Positions 21,843-32,229 of a stretch of 64,000 bases of DNA are shown here, in pieces. Below the pieces are notes generated by a model. That model saw nothing but the letters and a program-made list of their open reading frames with translations. It made no database searches and was not told the DNA's origin. Made by a program: the position numbers and the translations under genes. The stretch's first letter is position 1. Every line of letters begins with the position of its first letter. The stretch lies in the NCBI RefSeq assembly GCF_000744115.1, contig NZ_JQLG01000004.1, forward strand, positions 1,116,001-1,180,000, read 5' to 3'. Source of the DNA: Carnobacterium alterfunditum DSM 5972. Its GTDB lineage: Bacteria > Bacillota > Bacilli > Lactobacillales > Carnobacteriaceae.

Positions 21843-22361
21843 GTGATTAACAATGTTGTTTTAGTTGGAAGATTAACAAAAGATGCTGATTTAAGATACA
21901 CTTCAAATGGCACAGCAGTAGCAACATTTTCATTGGCTGTAAACAGACCGTTTACAAACCAAAAAGGTGAAAGAGATGCTGATTTTATTAACTGTGTAAT
22001 TTGGAGAAAAAGTGCTGAATCATTTGCAAATTTCACTAGAAAAGGTGCATTAGTAGGTGTGGAAGGCCGTATCCAAACACGTTCTTATGATAATCAACAA
22101 GGGCAACGTGTGTATGTTACAGAAGTAGTTGTTGAAACGTTCTCATTATTAGAATCAAAAGCTAAAAGCGATGAACGTAAAGACCAAAGTGATTCTCAAT
22201 CTGGATCTCATGGTTCTCAACAAAAAACTTATAACAATACACAAAGTAACTCACAAGACGCTGCTCCCCGTAACCAACAATATCAAAACTTTGGAAACTC
22301 TGATCCTTTTGAGAAGAGTGGACAGCCAATTGATATTTCAGATGATGATTTACCATTCTAA
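21843..22361 (+). CDS. ssb: Single-stranded DNA-binding protein
   Basis: 172 residues from GTG 21843 (AAGGAG upstream), giving the standard [20 protein letters not shown] start rather than the longer GTG 21834 form. An OB-fold occupies residues 1-110; a Gln/Ser/Asn-rich flexible linker follows; the acidic tip DISDDDLPF at the C-terminus docks repair and replication partners. Sits between S6 and S18 genes as in most Firmicutes. Confidence 0.97.
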   Translation: MINNVVLVGRLTKDADLRYTSNGTAVATFSLAVNRPFTNQKGERDADFINCVIWRKSAESFANFTRKGALVGVEGRIQTRSYDNQQGQRVYVTEVVVETFSLLESKAKSDERKDQSDSQSGSHGSQQKTYNNTQSNSQDAAPRNQQYQNFGNSDPFEKSGQPIDISDDDLPF

Positions 22362-22391
22362 AATGAATGGGAAATAAAGGAGGAAAATGAA

Positions 22392-22631
22392 ATGGCTCAA
22401 CAACGTAGAGGCGGCAAAAAACGCCGTAAAGTTGATTTCTTTGCAGCAAACCATATCGAACATGTGGACTATAAAGATGTTGATCTTTTAAAACGTTTTA
22501 TCTCTGAAAGAGGTAGAATTTTACCGCGTCGTGTTACTGGAACATACGCAAAAAATCAACGTAAATTAACTAAAGCAATTAAACGTGCTCGTATTATGGG
22601 ATTATTACCTTTCGTAACTGACGAACAATAA
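22392..22631 (+). CDS. rpsR: Ribosomal protein S18
   Basis: 79 residues, normal. Small basic protein ([17 protein letters not shown]) with the motif [19 protein letters not shown]. Binds next to S6 in the 30S platform. GGAGG lies seven bases before ATG. Last gene of the operon, followed at once by a terminator. Confidence 0.98.
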   Translation: MAQQRRGGKKRRKVDFFAANHIEHVDYKDVDLLKRFISERGRILPRRVTGTYAKNQRKLTKAIKRARIMGLLPFVTDEQ

Positions 22632-22638
22632 AAAAAAT

Positions 22639-22673
22639 GAAAGGAGTTGAGGCAAATGTCTCAGCTCCTTTTT
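22639..22673 (+). terminator. Terminator after rpsR
   Basis: AAGGAGTTGAG and CTCAGCTCCTT form an 11-bp stem (one G-T pair) ending in T. Confidence 0.8.
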
Positions 22674-22837
22674 AATTTACATATGGAGATGCACTTGGGA
22701 AGGACACTCTAGAAAAACTAACTCGTTGATATCAATATAGTGAAATCATCCTTAATGAAAATTTAAAGGAGCGTTTGTTTTTTTAGTTGCTTTGAAAAGT
22801 GTAAATGTTTTTATATGAGAAAAAGAGTTCAACTAAA

Positions 22838-22881
22838 AGTTTCACGTGAAACTTTTAGTTGGATTTGTTTCATGTGAAACA
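22838..22881. promoter_or_regulatory. parS-like sites 2 and 3
   Basis: AGTTTCACGTGAAACT at 22838-22853 keeps the parS core and lies inside a 30-bp perfect palindrome (22831-22860). TGTTTCATGTGAAACA at 22866-22881 differs from consensus by one base. Both sit just upstream of the gdpP -35 box. With site 1 they make three sites within 1.1 kb, about 13 kb from oriC. Confidence 0.78.
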
Positions 22882-22883
22882 AG

Positions 22884-22912
22884 TTGTCTACTTGGGTAAC
22901 AAGTGGTAAAAT
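22884..22912 (+). promoter_or_regulatory. gdpP promoter
   Basis: TTGTCT and TAAAAT with a 17-bp spacer, starting 2 bp after parS-like site 3, so ParB occupancy could affect it. Confidence 0.55.
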
Positions 22913-22958
22913 AGTAAATGAACTTTAAACAGGAAAGAGATGGAAAAAGGAGTCTGTT

Positions 22959-24959
22959 ATGAATAAGAAACTATCTCAAGAAAAACTTCCGGAATTCTTA
23001 AACGATAAAAAAATACAAATTATTATAACGATTATAGCGACATTGCAATTAGGTACAATCATTCTGGGATTCTTCGCTAATTTTGGAATTGGTTTAGCAT
23101 TATTGGTTATTTTTATAGTAGTATTATTTTTATTGTATGATTTGTTAAAAAAATTGACAATTGAAAATAAAAAATATATTTCTGATTTAGCCTTTCGAAT
23201 TAAACGAGGGGAACAAGAAGCGCTTATAAAAATGCCAATTGGGATCCTGTTATTTAATGAAAACTTACAATTGCAGTGGATCAACCCCTATCTTCAATCA
23301 CACTTGGGTTATCAAGAAGTTTTAGGTAAGCAATTAGAAGATGTTGATAGTGAATTAGCCGCATTGGTTAAAGAAAGTCAAGATTCTGGTTTGAAAACAG
23401 CTAAGTGGGGCGATAAATTTTTCCAAATTATTATTCAGAAGGATATAAAAGTTGTATACCTTATGGACATCACAGAATACGCTATCATCCAATCAAAATA
23501 TGAGGATGAAAAGATAGTTGTTGGAAATATTTTTGTTGATAATCATGATGAAATTACTCAAGGGATGACGGATCGGAACATATCTAATTTAGATAATTTT
23601 ATAACAACGCAACTATCAAATTGGGCAAAATTACATCATGTATACTTAAAGCGGATCACTGAAGATCGTTTTATTGTTATGATGCATTATAACTCTTTAG
23701 AAAAGATGGAAGAAGAGAAATTCAGTATCATCGATCAAATTAGGGAAAGAACATCAAAACAAAATTTCCCTTTAACAATAAGTATGGGTATTGCCTATGG
23801 ATCTGAGGATTTAAGTGAATTATCTAAATTAGCTCAAAGTAACTTGGATTTAGCTTTAGGCAGAGGTGGAGACCAAGTTGTTGTCAAGGGCTATGATATT
23901 GAACCACGTTATTATGGTGGAAAAACAAACCCAATGGAAAAAAGAACGCGTGTTCGTTCCAGGATGATCAGTCAGGCACTTCAGGAACTAATAAAGCAAT
24001 CTGACCAAATTTTTATTATGGGACATAAGTATCCTGATTTAGATGCTATAGGCTCTTCTTTAGGAATTAGAAGAATTGCTGAAATGAATAATAAAGAAGC
24101 ATGGGTCATTGTGAATCCAGAAGAGTTTAGTAAAGATATATCCAAATTAATGAAGGAAGTTGAAAAAGATAATCAAATTAGCCGCTATATTATAACTCCG
24201 TCAGTTGCAGAACAAATGATTACGGTCAATAGTTTAGTTGTACTAGTTGATTTCCATCGTCCTTCTATGGGGATAGCACCGGACCTGATTTCACGGACGA
24301 ATAAAGTAGTAGTTATTGATCATCATCGTCGTGGAGAAGGATTTCCAAACAATCCTGCTTTAGTTTATATTGAACCTTATGCGTCATCTTCAGCTGAATT
24401 GATCACTGAGCTGTTTGAATACCAATCAGAAGAAGCAGACCCAATCAATAAAATTGAAGCTACTGCTTTATTAGGTGGAATTGTTGTAGATACAAATAGT
24501 TTTTCTCTTAGAACAGGATCTCGTACGTTTGATGCGGCGAGCTATTTAAGATCTTGCGGTGCTGATGCCGTTATGATCCAGCGATTATTGAAAGAAGATA
24601 CAGAAACATATCTTCTTCGTAGCCACTTGATCGAAACGATTGAATTTATCACTGAGAATATAGCAGTTGCGATTGGTGAAGAAGGCAGTATTTATGATAC
24701 AGTAGTAGCAGCCCAAACGGCAGATACGATGCTTTCGATGTCCAATGTAGACGCAGCATTTGTTATAACGAAGCGGTCTGATAAAAAAATTGGTATCAGT
24801 GCTCGTAGTTTGGGTGAAATCAACGTACAGGTCATTATGGAACAACTCGGTGGCGGCGGACATTTATCCAATGCAGCTACACAGTTAGAAGACATAACGA
24901 TAAAAGAAGCAAAAGAATGGCTTCGAGATGTTATTGTAAAGAGTGAAGAGGAGGAATAA
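22959..24959 (+). CDS. gdpP: Cyclic-di-AMP phosphodiesterase GdpP
   Basis: 666 residues. Two membrane helices (about 17-62) are followed by a PAS-like domain, a degenerate GGDEF domain ([14 protein letters not shown]), and the catalytic DHH/DHHA1 domains with [23 protein letters not shown] and the C-terminal [11 protein letters not shown]. Degrades c-di-AMP, the second messenger controlling potassium and osmolyte balance and cell-wall stress. The ORF starts at ATG after AAAAGGAG. It precedes rplI by 4 bp, the usual order. Confidence 0.96.
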   Translation: MNKKLSQEKLPEFLNDKKIQIIITIIATLQLGTIILGFFANFGIGLALLVIFIVVLFLLYDLLKKLTIENKKYISDLAFRIKRGEQEALIKMPIGILLFNENLQLQWINPYLQSHLGYQEVLGKQLEDVDSELAALVKESQDSGLKTAKWGDKFFQIIIQKDIKVVYLMDITEYAIIQSKYEDEKIVVGNIFVDNHDEITQGMTDRNISNLDNFITTQLSNWAKLHHVYLKRITEDRFIVMMHYNSLEKMEEEKFSIIDQIRERTSKQNFPLTISMGIAYGSEDLSELSKLAQSNLDLALGRGGDQVVVKGYDIEPRYYGGKTNPMEKRTRVRSRMISQALQELIKQSDQIFIMGHKYPDLDAIGSSLGIRRIAEMNNKEAWVIVNPEEFSKDISKLMKEVEKDNQISRYIITPSVAEQMITVNSLVVLVDFHRPSMGIAPDLISRTNKVVVIDHHRRGEGFPNNPALVYIEPYASSSAELITELFEYQSEEADPINKIEATALLGGIVVDTNSFSLRTGSRTFDAASYLRSCGADAVMIQRLLKEDTETYLLRSHLIETIEFITENIAVAIGEEGSIYDTVVAAQTADTMLSMSNVDAAFVITKRSDKKIGISARSLGEINVQVIMEQLGGGGHLSNAATQLEDITIKEAKEWLRDVIVKSEEEE

Positions 24960-24963
24960 AATT

Positions 24964-25419
24964 ATGAAAGTCATATTTTTAGCAGATGTAAAAGGTAAAG
25001 GCAAAAAAGGCGATATAAAGAACGTTGCAGATGGATATGCGCATAACTTCTTATTAAAAAACAATCTGGCTAAAGAAGCTACATCAGCTAGTGTAAGTGA
25101 ATTAAAAGGAAAAATAAAAGCTGATGAAAAGAAAGAAGAAGAAATCTTACAAGAATCTAAAATGGTAAAAGAATTTCTTGAAAAAGAAGAAAATGCAATT
25201 GAAATTAAATCAAAAGCTGCTGATGATGGGCGTTTATTTGGATCTGTCACAACTAAACAAATAGCTGCTGCGGCTGAAAAACAATTAAATATTAAACTAG
25301 ATAAACGTAAAATTGAGTTGCCGGTTCCTATTAGAAGCTTAGCATCAATGAAAATCGATGTGAAGATCCACCCGGAAGTGGTCGCTACTATAACGGTCAG
25401 AGTATTACCAGAAGATTAA
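24964..25419 (+). CDS. rplI: Ribosomal protein L9
   Basis: 151 residues from ATG 24964 (GAGGAGG overlaps the gdpP end); longer in-frame starts lie inside gdpP. Begins [19 protein letters not shown], the diagnostic L9 N-domain, with a central helix ([15 protein letters not shown]) and a C-domain binding 23S rRNA. Co-transcribed with gdpP and followed by a strong terminator. Confidence 0.98.
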   Translation: MKVIFLADVKGKGKKGDIKNVADGYAHNFLLKNNLAKEATSASVSELKGKIKADEKKEEEILQESKMVKEFLEKEENAIEIKSKAADDGRLFGSVTTKQIAAAAEKQLNIKLDKRKIELPVPIRSLASMKIDVKIHPEVVATITVRVLPED

Positions 25420-25435
25420 ATTAGTATGAAAAGTA

Positions 25436-25476
25436 AAACATTTGGCTCCGTAGTATAAGAGCCAAATGTTTTTTTA
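25436..25476 (+). terminator. Terminator after rplI
   Basis: AACATTTGGCTC and GAGCCAAATGTT form a perfect 12-bp stem with a T tail. Confidence 0.88.
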
Positions 25477-25614
25477 TTTAGATCCATCAGAAAGGAACGA
25501 GCGTTCTTTTTGATGGATTGTATTTCTTATATTTTTAAGGTAGAATAATAGAATTGAATCCAATTAGTTTAAGGAAAATAATCGTAGTATTGATAGTGAA
25601 AGGGAGAGGATCTA

Positions 25615-26997
25615 TTGGCACAAGAAGCTTTTCAAGACCGCTTACCGCCGCAGAGTATAGAAGCTGAACAAGCTGTATTAGGTTCCATATTTTTAGACCC
25701 GGATACTGTTGTTGGTGCTTTAGAATTTATCGAGTCAAAAGATTTTTATCGTCGTGGACATCAATTGATTTTTCAATCAATGTTAGAACTAAATGGTCAT
25801 AACGAAGCTATTGATATCGTTACGGTAACCAATGCATTAGAATCTAGAAATCAGTTAGAAGATGTCGGTGGAATGGCCTACTTAGCCGAACTGGCTGTTT
25901 CTGTTCCAACGGCTGCTAATATGGAGTATTATGCAAAAATAGTAGAACAAAAAGCTATTTTAAGAAATTTGATCCATACAGCAACAGATATTGTTACCAG
26001 AGGATATGAAGAAGGAGACGAGCTTGCAACGATTTTAGACGAGGCAGAGCGCAGTATCCTAGAAGTATCTGAAAGACGTAATAGGAGTGGTTTTTTAGCC
26101 ATTTCAGATGTGTTAAATAGCTCTATTGCTCAAATAGATCAGCTTTATCAAAATAATGAGGAAATTACTGGTTTGCCGACTGGTTACCAAGCATTAGATA
26201 AAATGACAGCTGGCCTCCAAAAAGAAGAGCTGATTATTTTAGCTGCTCGTCCAGCAGTAGGGAAAACAGCATTTGCTTTAAATATTGCTCAAAATATTGG
26301 AACTAAGACGGATGAAACAGTTGCTATTTTCAGCTTAGAAATGGGTGCTGAATCGCTTGTCAATCGTATGCTTTGTGCGGAAGGCAGTATTGATGCCGGT
26401 CATTTAAGAACTGGAACATTATCAGAAGAAGAATGGCAAAGTCTGATCGTAGCTATGGGCAGTCTGTCAAAAGCCAATATTTATATTGATGATACACCTG
26501 GAATCAGGATCGCTGAAATCCGTGCTAAATGTCGCCGACTAAAACAAGAAAAAGGAAATCTTGGTTTAGTTTTAATTGATTACCTGCAGTTGATTGAAGG
26601 AACTGGGCGTGAAAGCAGACAACAAGAAGTTTCTGAAATTTCTCGTCAACTAAAAAAATTAGCGAAAGAACTAAAAGTACCTGTGATTGCATTGTCTCAA
26701 TTATCTCGTGGTGTTGAACAACGTCAAGATAAACGTCCAGTATTAAGCGATATTCGTGAATCTGGTTCTATTGAACAAGATGCTGATATAGTAGCTTTTT
26801 TGTACCGTGATGATTATTATGATCGTGAAGGCGGCGAAGAAGACGACGATCATGAACCAGGCGAAGATAATGTGATAGAAGTTATTATTGAAAAAAACAG
26901 AAGTGGTGCAAGGGGTACAGTTAAACTTTTATTTATAAAAGAATACAATAAATTTTCTTCGTTAAGCTATTATCCAGATGATCTGGCTCAACGTTAA
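25615..26997 (+). CDS. dnaB: Replicative DNA helicase DnaB (DnaC in Bacillus naming)
   Basis: 460 residues, start TTG 25615 after GGGAGAGGA. N-terminal domain (PPQSIEAEQAVLGSIFLD) and RecA-like C-terminal domain with Walker A AARPAVGKTA (residue about 207) and the DnaB motif QLSRGVEQRQDKRP...DIRESGSIEQDAD. Unwinds DNA ahead of the fork as a hexamer. A small acidic insert (EGGEEDDDHEPGED) before the last strands is normal for Firmicutes. No intein. Confidence 0.97.
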   Translation: MAQEAFQDRLPPQSIEAEQAVLGSIFLDPDTVVGALEFIESKDFYRRGHQLIFQSMLELNGHNEAIDIVTVTNALESRNQLEDVGGMAYLAELAVSVPTAANMEYYAKIVEQKAILRNLIHTATDIVTRGYEEGDELATILDEAERSILEVSERRNRSGFLAISDVLNSSIAQIDQLYQNNEEITGLPTGYQALDKMTAGLQKEELIILAARPAVGKTAFALNIAQNIGTKTDETVAIFSLEMGAESLVNRMLCAEGSIDAGHLRTGTLSEEEWQSLIVAMGSLSKANIYIDDTPGIRIAEIRAKCRRLKQEKGNLGLVLIDYLQLIEGTGRESRQQEVSEISRQLKKLAKELKVPVIALSQLSRGVEQRQDKRPVLSDIRESGSIEQDADIVAFLYRDDYYDREGGEEDDDHEPGEDNVIEVIIEKNRSGARGTVKLLFIKEYNKFSSLSYYPDDLAQR

Positions 26998-27081
26998 AAA
27001 AGACTAATACGGACTATTGATGTGATCCAAAAAAGTTAGATGAGTTCATAAAAATCTGATTTTTAGGATACTGAACAATAG

Positions 27082-27176
27082 ATTGTTCGTATATTGTCTT
27101 TTTTTTTGATTTTTTATAAAAAAATGTTCGTCTATTTCTGATTTTTTAGTTAAAATAAAATGAAATATTCGTTTAT
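27082..27176. promoter_or_regulatory. Three PurBox-like repeats upstream of purA
   Basis: ATTGTTCGTATAT (27082), AATGTTCGTCTAT (27123) and AATATTCGTTTAT (27164) lie about 41 bp apart in one orientation. Each matches the inverted PurBox AWWGTTCGGWWWT at 11-12 of 13 positions. They suggest control of purA by PurR or a related regulator. Computed by eye. Confidence 0.5.
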
Positions 27177-27179
27177 TTG

Positions 27180-27208
27180 TTGAAACAATAAACATTTACT
27201 GATAGAAT
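27180..27208 (+). promoter_or_regulatory. purA promoter
   Basis: TTGAAA and TAGAAT with a 17-bp spacer, immediately after the third PurBox-like repeat and about 40 bp before the start codon. Confidence 0.55.
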
Positions 27209-27250
27209 TAATAAGTATTTGGGTAAAAAAAAAAGTAATGAGGTGTTCAT

Positions 27251-28543
27251 GTGTCTTCAGTAGTAGTAGTAGGTACACAGTGGGGCGATGAAGGAAAAGG
27301 TAAAATCACAGATTTTTTAAGTGAAAATGCTGAAGTAATTGCACGTTATCAAGGTGGCGATAATGCCGGACATACGATTCAATTTGATGGTGAAACGTAT
27401 AAATTACATTTAATTCCATCGGGTATTTTTTATAAAGACAAAATCAGTGTCATTGGAAATGGTGTTGTTGTAAATCCTAAAGCGCTTATTAAAGAGTTAG
27501 CTTATTTAAATGAAAGAGGAATAACAACAGATAATTTGCGTATATCTGATCGAGCACATGTTATTTTACCGTATCATATTCAATTAGATCAATTGCAAGA
27601 AGATTCTAAAGGCGATCAAAAAATCGGAACAACAATCAAAGGTATTGGCCCAGCTTACATGGATAAAGCAGCTCGTATCGGTATCCGAATGGCTGACCTA
27701 TTAGATAAAGATATTTTTGAAGAACGTTTACGTATCAATCTAGAAGAAAAAAATCGTAGTTTTGTAAAAATGTATGATTCTACAGCAATTGAATTTGAAG
27801 ATATTTTTGAAGAATATTACCAATATGGACAACAAATCAAACAGTATGTTTGCGATACTTCAGTAGTCTTAAATGATGCTTTAGACGATGGCAAACGTGT
27901 ATTATTTGAAGGGGCTCAAGGGGTTATGTTGGATATTGACCAAGGTACATATCCATTTGTTACTTCTTCTAACCCAGTGGCTGGTGGAGTGACCATCGGT
28001 AGTGGTGTTGGTCCTTCAAAAATCGATAAAGTAGTCGGAGTATGTAAAGCTTATACTTCACGTGTGGGAGATGGTCCATTCCCAACTGAATTATTTGATG
28101 AAGTAGGACAAAAAATCCGTGAAATCGGTCGTGAATACGGTACGGTTACTGGACGTCCGCGTCGTATTGGTTGGTTTGATACTGTAGTGATGCGTCATTC
28201 AAAACGAGTATCTGGTATTACGAATCTTTCTTTGAATTCAATCGACGTTTTAAGTGGATTAGAAACGGTTAAAATTTGTACTGCTTACGAACGCAATGGA
28301 GAAGAAATTTTATATTACCCAGCAAGCTTGAAAGAGTTAGCTGAATGTACGCCAATCTATGAAGAATTACCAGGTTGGAGCGAAGATATCACAGCATGCC
28401 GTACTTTAGCAGAGCTTCCTGAAAATGCAAGAAATTATGTACACCGTATTTCTGAATTAGTCGGCGTCCGTATTTCAACATTCTCAGTTGGACCTGACCG
28501 TGAACAAACAAATATTTTAGAAAGTGTTTGGGCACAAATTTAA
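27251..28543 (+). CDS. purA: Adenylosuccinate synthetase
   Basis: 430 residues, GTG start at 27251 seven bases after GAGGTG. Joins IMP and aspartate using GTP, the first step to AMP. GTP-binding loop [16 protein letters not shown] at the N-terminus, GGDNAGHTI with the catalytic His, and [12 protein letters not shown] and [12 protein letters not shown] motifs later. Single-gene transcript with its own terminator. Confidence 0.98.
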   Translation: MSSVVVVGTQWGDEGKGKITDFLSENAEVIARYQGGDNAGHTIQFDGETYKLHLIPSGIFYKDKISVIGNGVVVNPKALIKELAYLNERGITTDNLRISDRAHVILPYHIQLDQLQEDSKGDQKIGTTIKGIGPAYMDKAARIGIRMADLLDKDIFEERLRINLEEKNRSFVKMYDSTAIEFEDIFEEYYQYGQQIKQYVCDTSVVLNDALDDGKRVLFEGAQGVMLDIDQGTYPFVTSSNPVAGGVTIGSGVGPSKIDKVVGVCKAYTSRVGDGPFPTELFDEVGQKIREIGREYGTVTGRPRRIGWFDTVVMRHSKRVSGITNLSLNSIDVLSGLETVKICTAYERNGEEILYYPASLKELAECTPIYEELPGWSEDITACRTLAELPENARNYVHRISELVGVRISTFSVGPDREQTNILESVWAQI

Positions 28544-28556
28544 TAAGTGATCGATT

Positions 28557-28598
28557 GACCAAACAAAAGATTTCCTTTTGTTTGGTTAATTTTTTTTG
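28557..28598 (+). terminator. Terminator after purA
   Basis: ACCAAACAAAAG and CTTTTGTTTGGT make a perfect 12-bp stem followed by a T run. Confidence 0.88.
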
Positions 28599-28686
28599 CA
28601 TGATAAGCTTTAGAAGAACAATATACTTTTTAATTTTTCACCTAAAAGTATAAAAATGTGTTAAAATGTATCTTGTAAGAAAAAAA

Positions 28687-28759
<73 letters not shown>

Positions 28760-28776
28760 TTGGGTGCCAAACCCAC

Positions 28777-28837
28777 GAGACGGACAAATGTTGGTGCGAA
28801 AGCATTTTGAAAACATTTGTTGCGTCTCTTTTTTTTG
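28777..28837 (+). terminator. Terminator after tRNA-Lys
   Basis: GAGACG...CAAATGTT pairs with AACATTTG...CGTCTC around a loop, followed by eight T. Confidence 0.8.
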
Positions 28838-29171
28838 GAATACGACTTAGTTAAAAACCAACGATCGACACCTTAAATAAAATGAAAAATCTAGATGGTA
28901 CCTACATTTTACAGCCCAGCATTGCAGTAGTCTGCTTGATCAGCAGTTGTAAAATAAATTTTTTATTTGATAAAAATACAACTTATGTCAGTATAGATAT
29001 TATTTTTTATTGACTAGTCACCTAAATATAAGTAATGGAAACGTTCAATAAATGATATAAAATAATAAATTTTTTTTATTTGCTAAATATAGCAATCATC
29101 AGCCGTTTGTAAAAAAAAGAGAAGAGCTGTAAACTGAACACGAAGAATAAAATACATGAGGAGTGAAGTGA
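28838..29171. other. Intergenic region before zupT
   Basis: No gene seen. ATTTTACA at about 28909 and TGTAAAAT at about 28946 flank an inner hairpin (CTGCTTGATCAGCAG) and a T-rich tail follows, so a structured leader or terminator is possible. I could not match a known riboswitch. Confidence 0.4.
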
Positions 29172-29987
29172 TTGATTGATTTTTTTAGTTCATTAAGCCC
29201 GGTAGTACAAACGCTACTAGCATCGTTCTTTACGTGGGGAATGACCGCTTTAGGAGCATCTTTGGTGTTCACTACCAAGAAGGTCAACCAGAAATTAATG
29301 GATGGTATGCTTGGTTTTGCCGGTGGTGTAATGATCGCTGCCAGTTTCTGGTCACTTTTAGCGCCAGCTATCTCAATGGCTGAAAGCGGTCCGGTACCGG
29401 GATGGATACCTGCTGCTGTCGGTTTTATGTTAGGTGGTATCTTTTTATGGAGTGCAGATAATGTCTTGCCCCATCTAAGTCCTAGTATGCCCCCATCGGA
29501 AGCTGAAGGGGTTCATCCTCTAGAGAGAAAACGCAGTACATTATTGGTTTTAGCAATCACGATGCATAATATACCTGAAGGACTAGCCGTTGGGGTTGCC
29601 TTTGGATCGGTTGCAACAGGTAATCCTGAAGCGTCTATTGCCGGAGCGCTTGCTTTAGCGATTGGTATGGGAATTCAAAATTTCCCAGAAGGAACATCTG
29701 TTTCAATGCCTTTAAGACGAGATGGCATGTCCAGGGCTAAAAGTTTTTACTATGGTCAACTTTCGGGAGCAGTTGAACCGATCGCTGCTCTAATAGGGGT
29801 ATTAGCGGTTACTGTAATGGAACCCTTGCTTCCATATGCTTTAAGCTTTGCAGCTGGAGCCATGATCTTTGTTGTTGCCGAAGAAGTTATACCGGGTTCA
29901 CAAGAAAATGGCAATAGAGATTTAGCGTCTATGTGGTTAATGATCGGTTTTACGATCATGATGATCTTAGATGTAGCTCTTGGATAA
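29172..29987 (+). CDS. zupT: ZIP-family divalent metal transporter
   Basis: 271 residues, start TTG 29172 after GAGGAGTGA. About eight membrane segments. The two metal-binding helices are clear: MHNIPEGLAVGVAFG (HNxPEG) and QNFPEGTSVSMPL. Imports zinc or other divalent metals into the cytoplasm. The His-rich cytoplasmic loop is reduced to a short stretch (LPHLSPSMPPSEAEGVHP). Single-gene unit with its own terminator. Metal specificity cannot be read from sequence; zupT is used for the family. Confidence 0.87.
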   Translation: MIDFFSSLSPVVQTLLASFFTWGMTALGASLVFTTKKVNQKLMDGMLGFAGGVMIAASFWSLLAPAISMAESGPVPGWIPAAVGFMLGGIFLWSADNVLPHLSPSMPPSEAEGVHPLERKRSTLLVLAITMHNIPEGLAVGVAFGSVATGNPEASIAGALALAIGMGIQNFPEGTSVSMPLRRDGMSRAKSFYYGQLSGAVEPIAALIGVLAVTVMEPLLPYALSFAAGAMIFVVAEEVIPGSQENGNRDLASMWLMIGFTIMMILDVALG

Positions 29988-30009
29988 AAAAATCAATTAG
30001 ATGCACAAA

Positions 30010-30046
30010 AAAGGAACGCAACATTAAACTGTTGCGTTCCTTTTTA
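30010..30046 (+). terminator. Terminator after zupT
   Basis: AAGGAACGCAAC and GTTGCGTTCCTT form a perfect stem with a T tail. Confidence 0.88.
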
Positions 30047-30229
30047 TTTGGCGTATTAGTTTTAATTTCTGCGTTCCATAAAAGGGCTATTTCTTTTTAT
30101 TATTCTTTCTAAACAAAAGATGGTAAAATTATTTAAATCGCACTAAAAATCCAGATTTTAAAAAGCATAAAACTAGACTGTTAAAAAATAATGAATGATA
30201 GTAGTTAGTTTTAGAAGGGATGAATAGGA

Positions 30230-31711
30230 ATGTTTAAAAATGGGGTAATGATGCAGTATTTTGAATGGCATTTAGAAGATGATGGTAATCATTGGAAAAG
30301 ATTAAAAGATGACGCAAAACACTTAAGAGAAATCGGAGTGACTAGTGTGTGGATTCCACCATGTTTTAAGGGTACAGGGACACAAGACAATGGATATGGC
30401 ATCTATGATTTATACGATTTAGGAGAATTTGATCAAAAAGGTACTGTACGTACGAAGTATGGCACCAAAGAAGAATTGATCGAAGCCATCGATGAGCTGC
30501 ATAAATATGAGATACAAGTCTATGCTGACGTGGTTTTAAATCATAAAGCTGGTGCAGATAAAACGGAACGATTTAAAGTAATTGAAGTAGATCCAGATGA
30601 TCGCAATCAACCGATCAGTGACCCCTATGAAATTGAAGGATGGACCGAGTTTACTTTTCCTGGTAGAAAAGGAAAATATTCTGATTTTCAATGGCATTGG
30701 CATCATTTTTCTGGAACAGATTACAATCAAGAAAATGAAAAAAAAGCTATTTATCGTATTGAAGGTCAAAATAAAGGCTGGGCAGATAATGCAACTGTAG
30801 ATGATGAATATGGGAATTACGACTACTTGATGTATGCTGATATCGATTATAGCCATCCTGATGTCATTGAAGAAATAAAAAAATGGGCAAATTGGTTCAT
30901 TGAAGAAACAGGAATAGATGGATTCAGGCTAGATGCAGTTAAACACATAAACGAAAAATTCATTTACGAGTTACGTGAAAGTATTGAAGCTAATTTTGGG
31001 AAACAGTTCTTTATCGTTGGAGAATATTGGGATCAAGATTATGCAAGTTTAAATAGTTATTTGGACAGTCAAGACTACAAGTTAGATTTATTTGATGTTG
31101 GTTTACATCATCAACTGGAACAAGCTTCAAAGCAGGGCAATGGATTTGATTTAAGACAATTATTTGACCGGACATTAATAAAAGAGCATCCTATGCATGC
31201 GGTGACGTTTGTGGATAATCATGACTCACAACCGGATCAATCGCTTGAATCATTTTTAGAGCCATGGTTTAAACCTATAGCTTATGGCATCATCTTATTA
31301 ATGGAACAAGGCTATCCTGTTTTATTTTATGGTGATTATTATGGTATTAAAGGAGATGACCCAATCGAGCCCCAACGAGAAGTGATCGATAAATTATTGT
31401 ATCTTAAAAAGAACTTTGCTTATGGAGTTCAAACGGATTATTTTGATCACGAAAATTGCATTGGTTGGACTCGTTCAGGAAATGAAGAGCATCCAAAAGG
31501 GTGTGCTGTAGTTATTTCCAATAGTGAAGCTGGATATAAGGATATGTTTGTAGGTAAAGAAAAAAGCGGACTTGTATACGAAGACTATTTGGGCAATTGT
31601 ACAGAGACGGTAACCATTGATGAAGCAGGCAATGGACATTTTATCGTTGAAGCAGGCTCTTTGTCAGTATGGATCGAAAGAGAAGAACAAACGGTAAAAT
31701 CAGCAGTATGA
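30230..31711 (+). CDS. amyA: Cytoplasmic alpha-amylase (GH13)
   Basis: 493 residues. No signal peptide, so it acts in the cytoplasm, probably on glycogen or imported maltodextrins. N-terminus MFKNGVMMQYFEWHLEDDG is typical of GH13_5 enzymes such as AmyA of E. coli and Bacillus AmyS. Conserved regions: ADVVLNHKAGAD, the nucleophile Asp in GFRLDAVKHI, the acid Glu in FIVGEYWD, and the third Asp in FVDNHDSQP. GGGATGA lies just upstream; start ATG 30230. Monocistronic. Confidence 0.93.
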   Translation: MFKNGVMMQYFEWHLEDDGNHWKRLKDDAKHLREIGVTSVWIPPCFKGTGTQDNGYGIYDLYDLGEFDQKGTVRTKYGTKEELIEAIDELHKYEIQVYADVVLNHKAGADKTERFKVIEVDPDDRNQPISDPYEIEGWTEFTFPGRKGKYSDFQWHWHHFSGTDYNQENEKKAIYRIEGQNKGWADNATVDDEYGNYDYLMYADIDYSHPDVIEEIKKWANWFIEETGIDGFRLDAVKHINEKFIYELRESIEANFGKQFFIVGEYWDQDYASLNSYLDSQDYKLDLFDVGLHHQLEQASKQGNGFDLRQLFDRTLIKEHPMHAVTFVDNHDSQPDQSLESFLEPWFKPIAYGIILLMEQGYPVLFYGDYYGIKGDDPIEPQREVIDKLLYLKKNFAYGVQTDYFDHENCIGWTRSGNEEHPKGCAVVISNSEAGYKDMFVGKEKSGLVYEDYLGNCTETVTIDEAGNGHFIVEAGSLSVWIEREEQTVKSAV

Positions 31712-31763
31712 AGCAATCAGAGGTATGCTTTTTGTAATAAACCTTAGCATGATCGTTTGACGA

Positions 31764-31804
31764 CAAAAAAATAGGCTAGGGACAAATTGTCCCTAGCCTA
31801 TTTA
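31764..31804. terminator. Bidirectional terminator
   Basis: AAATAGGCTAGGGAC and GTCCCTAGCCTATTT, a 15-bp perfect stem with A and T runs, serves the amylase gene and the opposing YtxH gene. Confidence 0.88.
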
Positions 31805-31809
31805 AGTGT

Positions 31810-32193
31810 TTATAATTGTCCGCGTCTATCTTCAACAGATAAATCAGGAGCATCAGATAGATCTTCAACTACAGATATTGGTGGAACTTCTACCGTATCG
31901 GTAACTTCTGAGTCCTCAATTGTTTCAGAAGGTATGTTTAGATCAGCCGCAATATCTTCGATAGTAGCAGCTAATTCAGGATCAGTATAGCTGATCTCTT
32001 CTTCAACTTCTTTGTAGCTTTGTTTTACTTCTTCGGTAAAACTGTTTACTTGGTCCATTGCTTGATCTTTTAAATCGTTTGCTTGAATTTTTAAATCTTT
32101 GCGTAATTCTTTTCCTGATTTAGGAGCGAGTAGTAAAGCAGTAACTGCAGCAGCAGCGCCTACGAATAAAGTTCTAGTAAAGCTATTAGCCAT
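31810..32193 (-). CDS. YtxH-domain protein
   Basis: 127 residues. An N-terminal membrane segment with the YtxH signature (FVGAAAAVTALLLAPKSGKELRKDL) is followed by a helical, charged cytoplasmic region and an acidic Asp/Ser/Thr-rich tail. Function unknown; YtxH proteins often pair with DUF948 proteins and respond to envelope stress. It lies 36 bp after the DUF948 gene and is probably co-transcribed. The tail is longer than in the minimal family. Confidence 0.85.
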   Translation of the reverse strand: MANSFTRTLFVGAAAAVTALLLAPKSGKELRKDLKIQANDLKDQAMDQVNSFTEEVKQSYKEVEEEISYTDPELAATIEDIAADLNIPSETIEDSEVTDTVEVPPISVVEDLSDAPDLSVEDRRGQL

Positions 32194-32229
32194 AATGTAA
32201 GTCCTCTTTTCTAAGTTGGTTTAATTTAG

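Noticed and set aside
29099-29171. Mn or Zn riboswitch before zupT.
   Set aside because: No match to the yybP-ykoY or czcD consensus could be seen by eye.
31787-31990. 67-codon frame on the plus strand over the YtxH gene.
   Set aside because: Antisense to the real gene and Ser/Thr-rich shadow composition.
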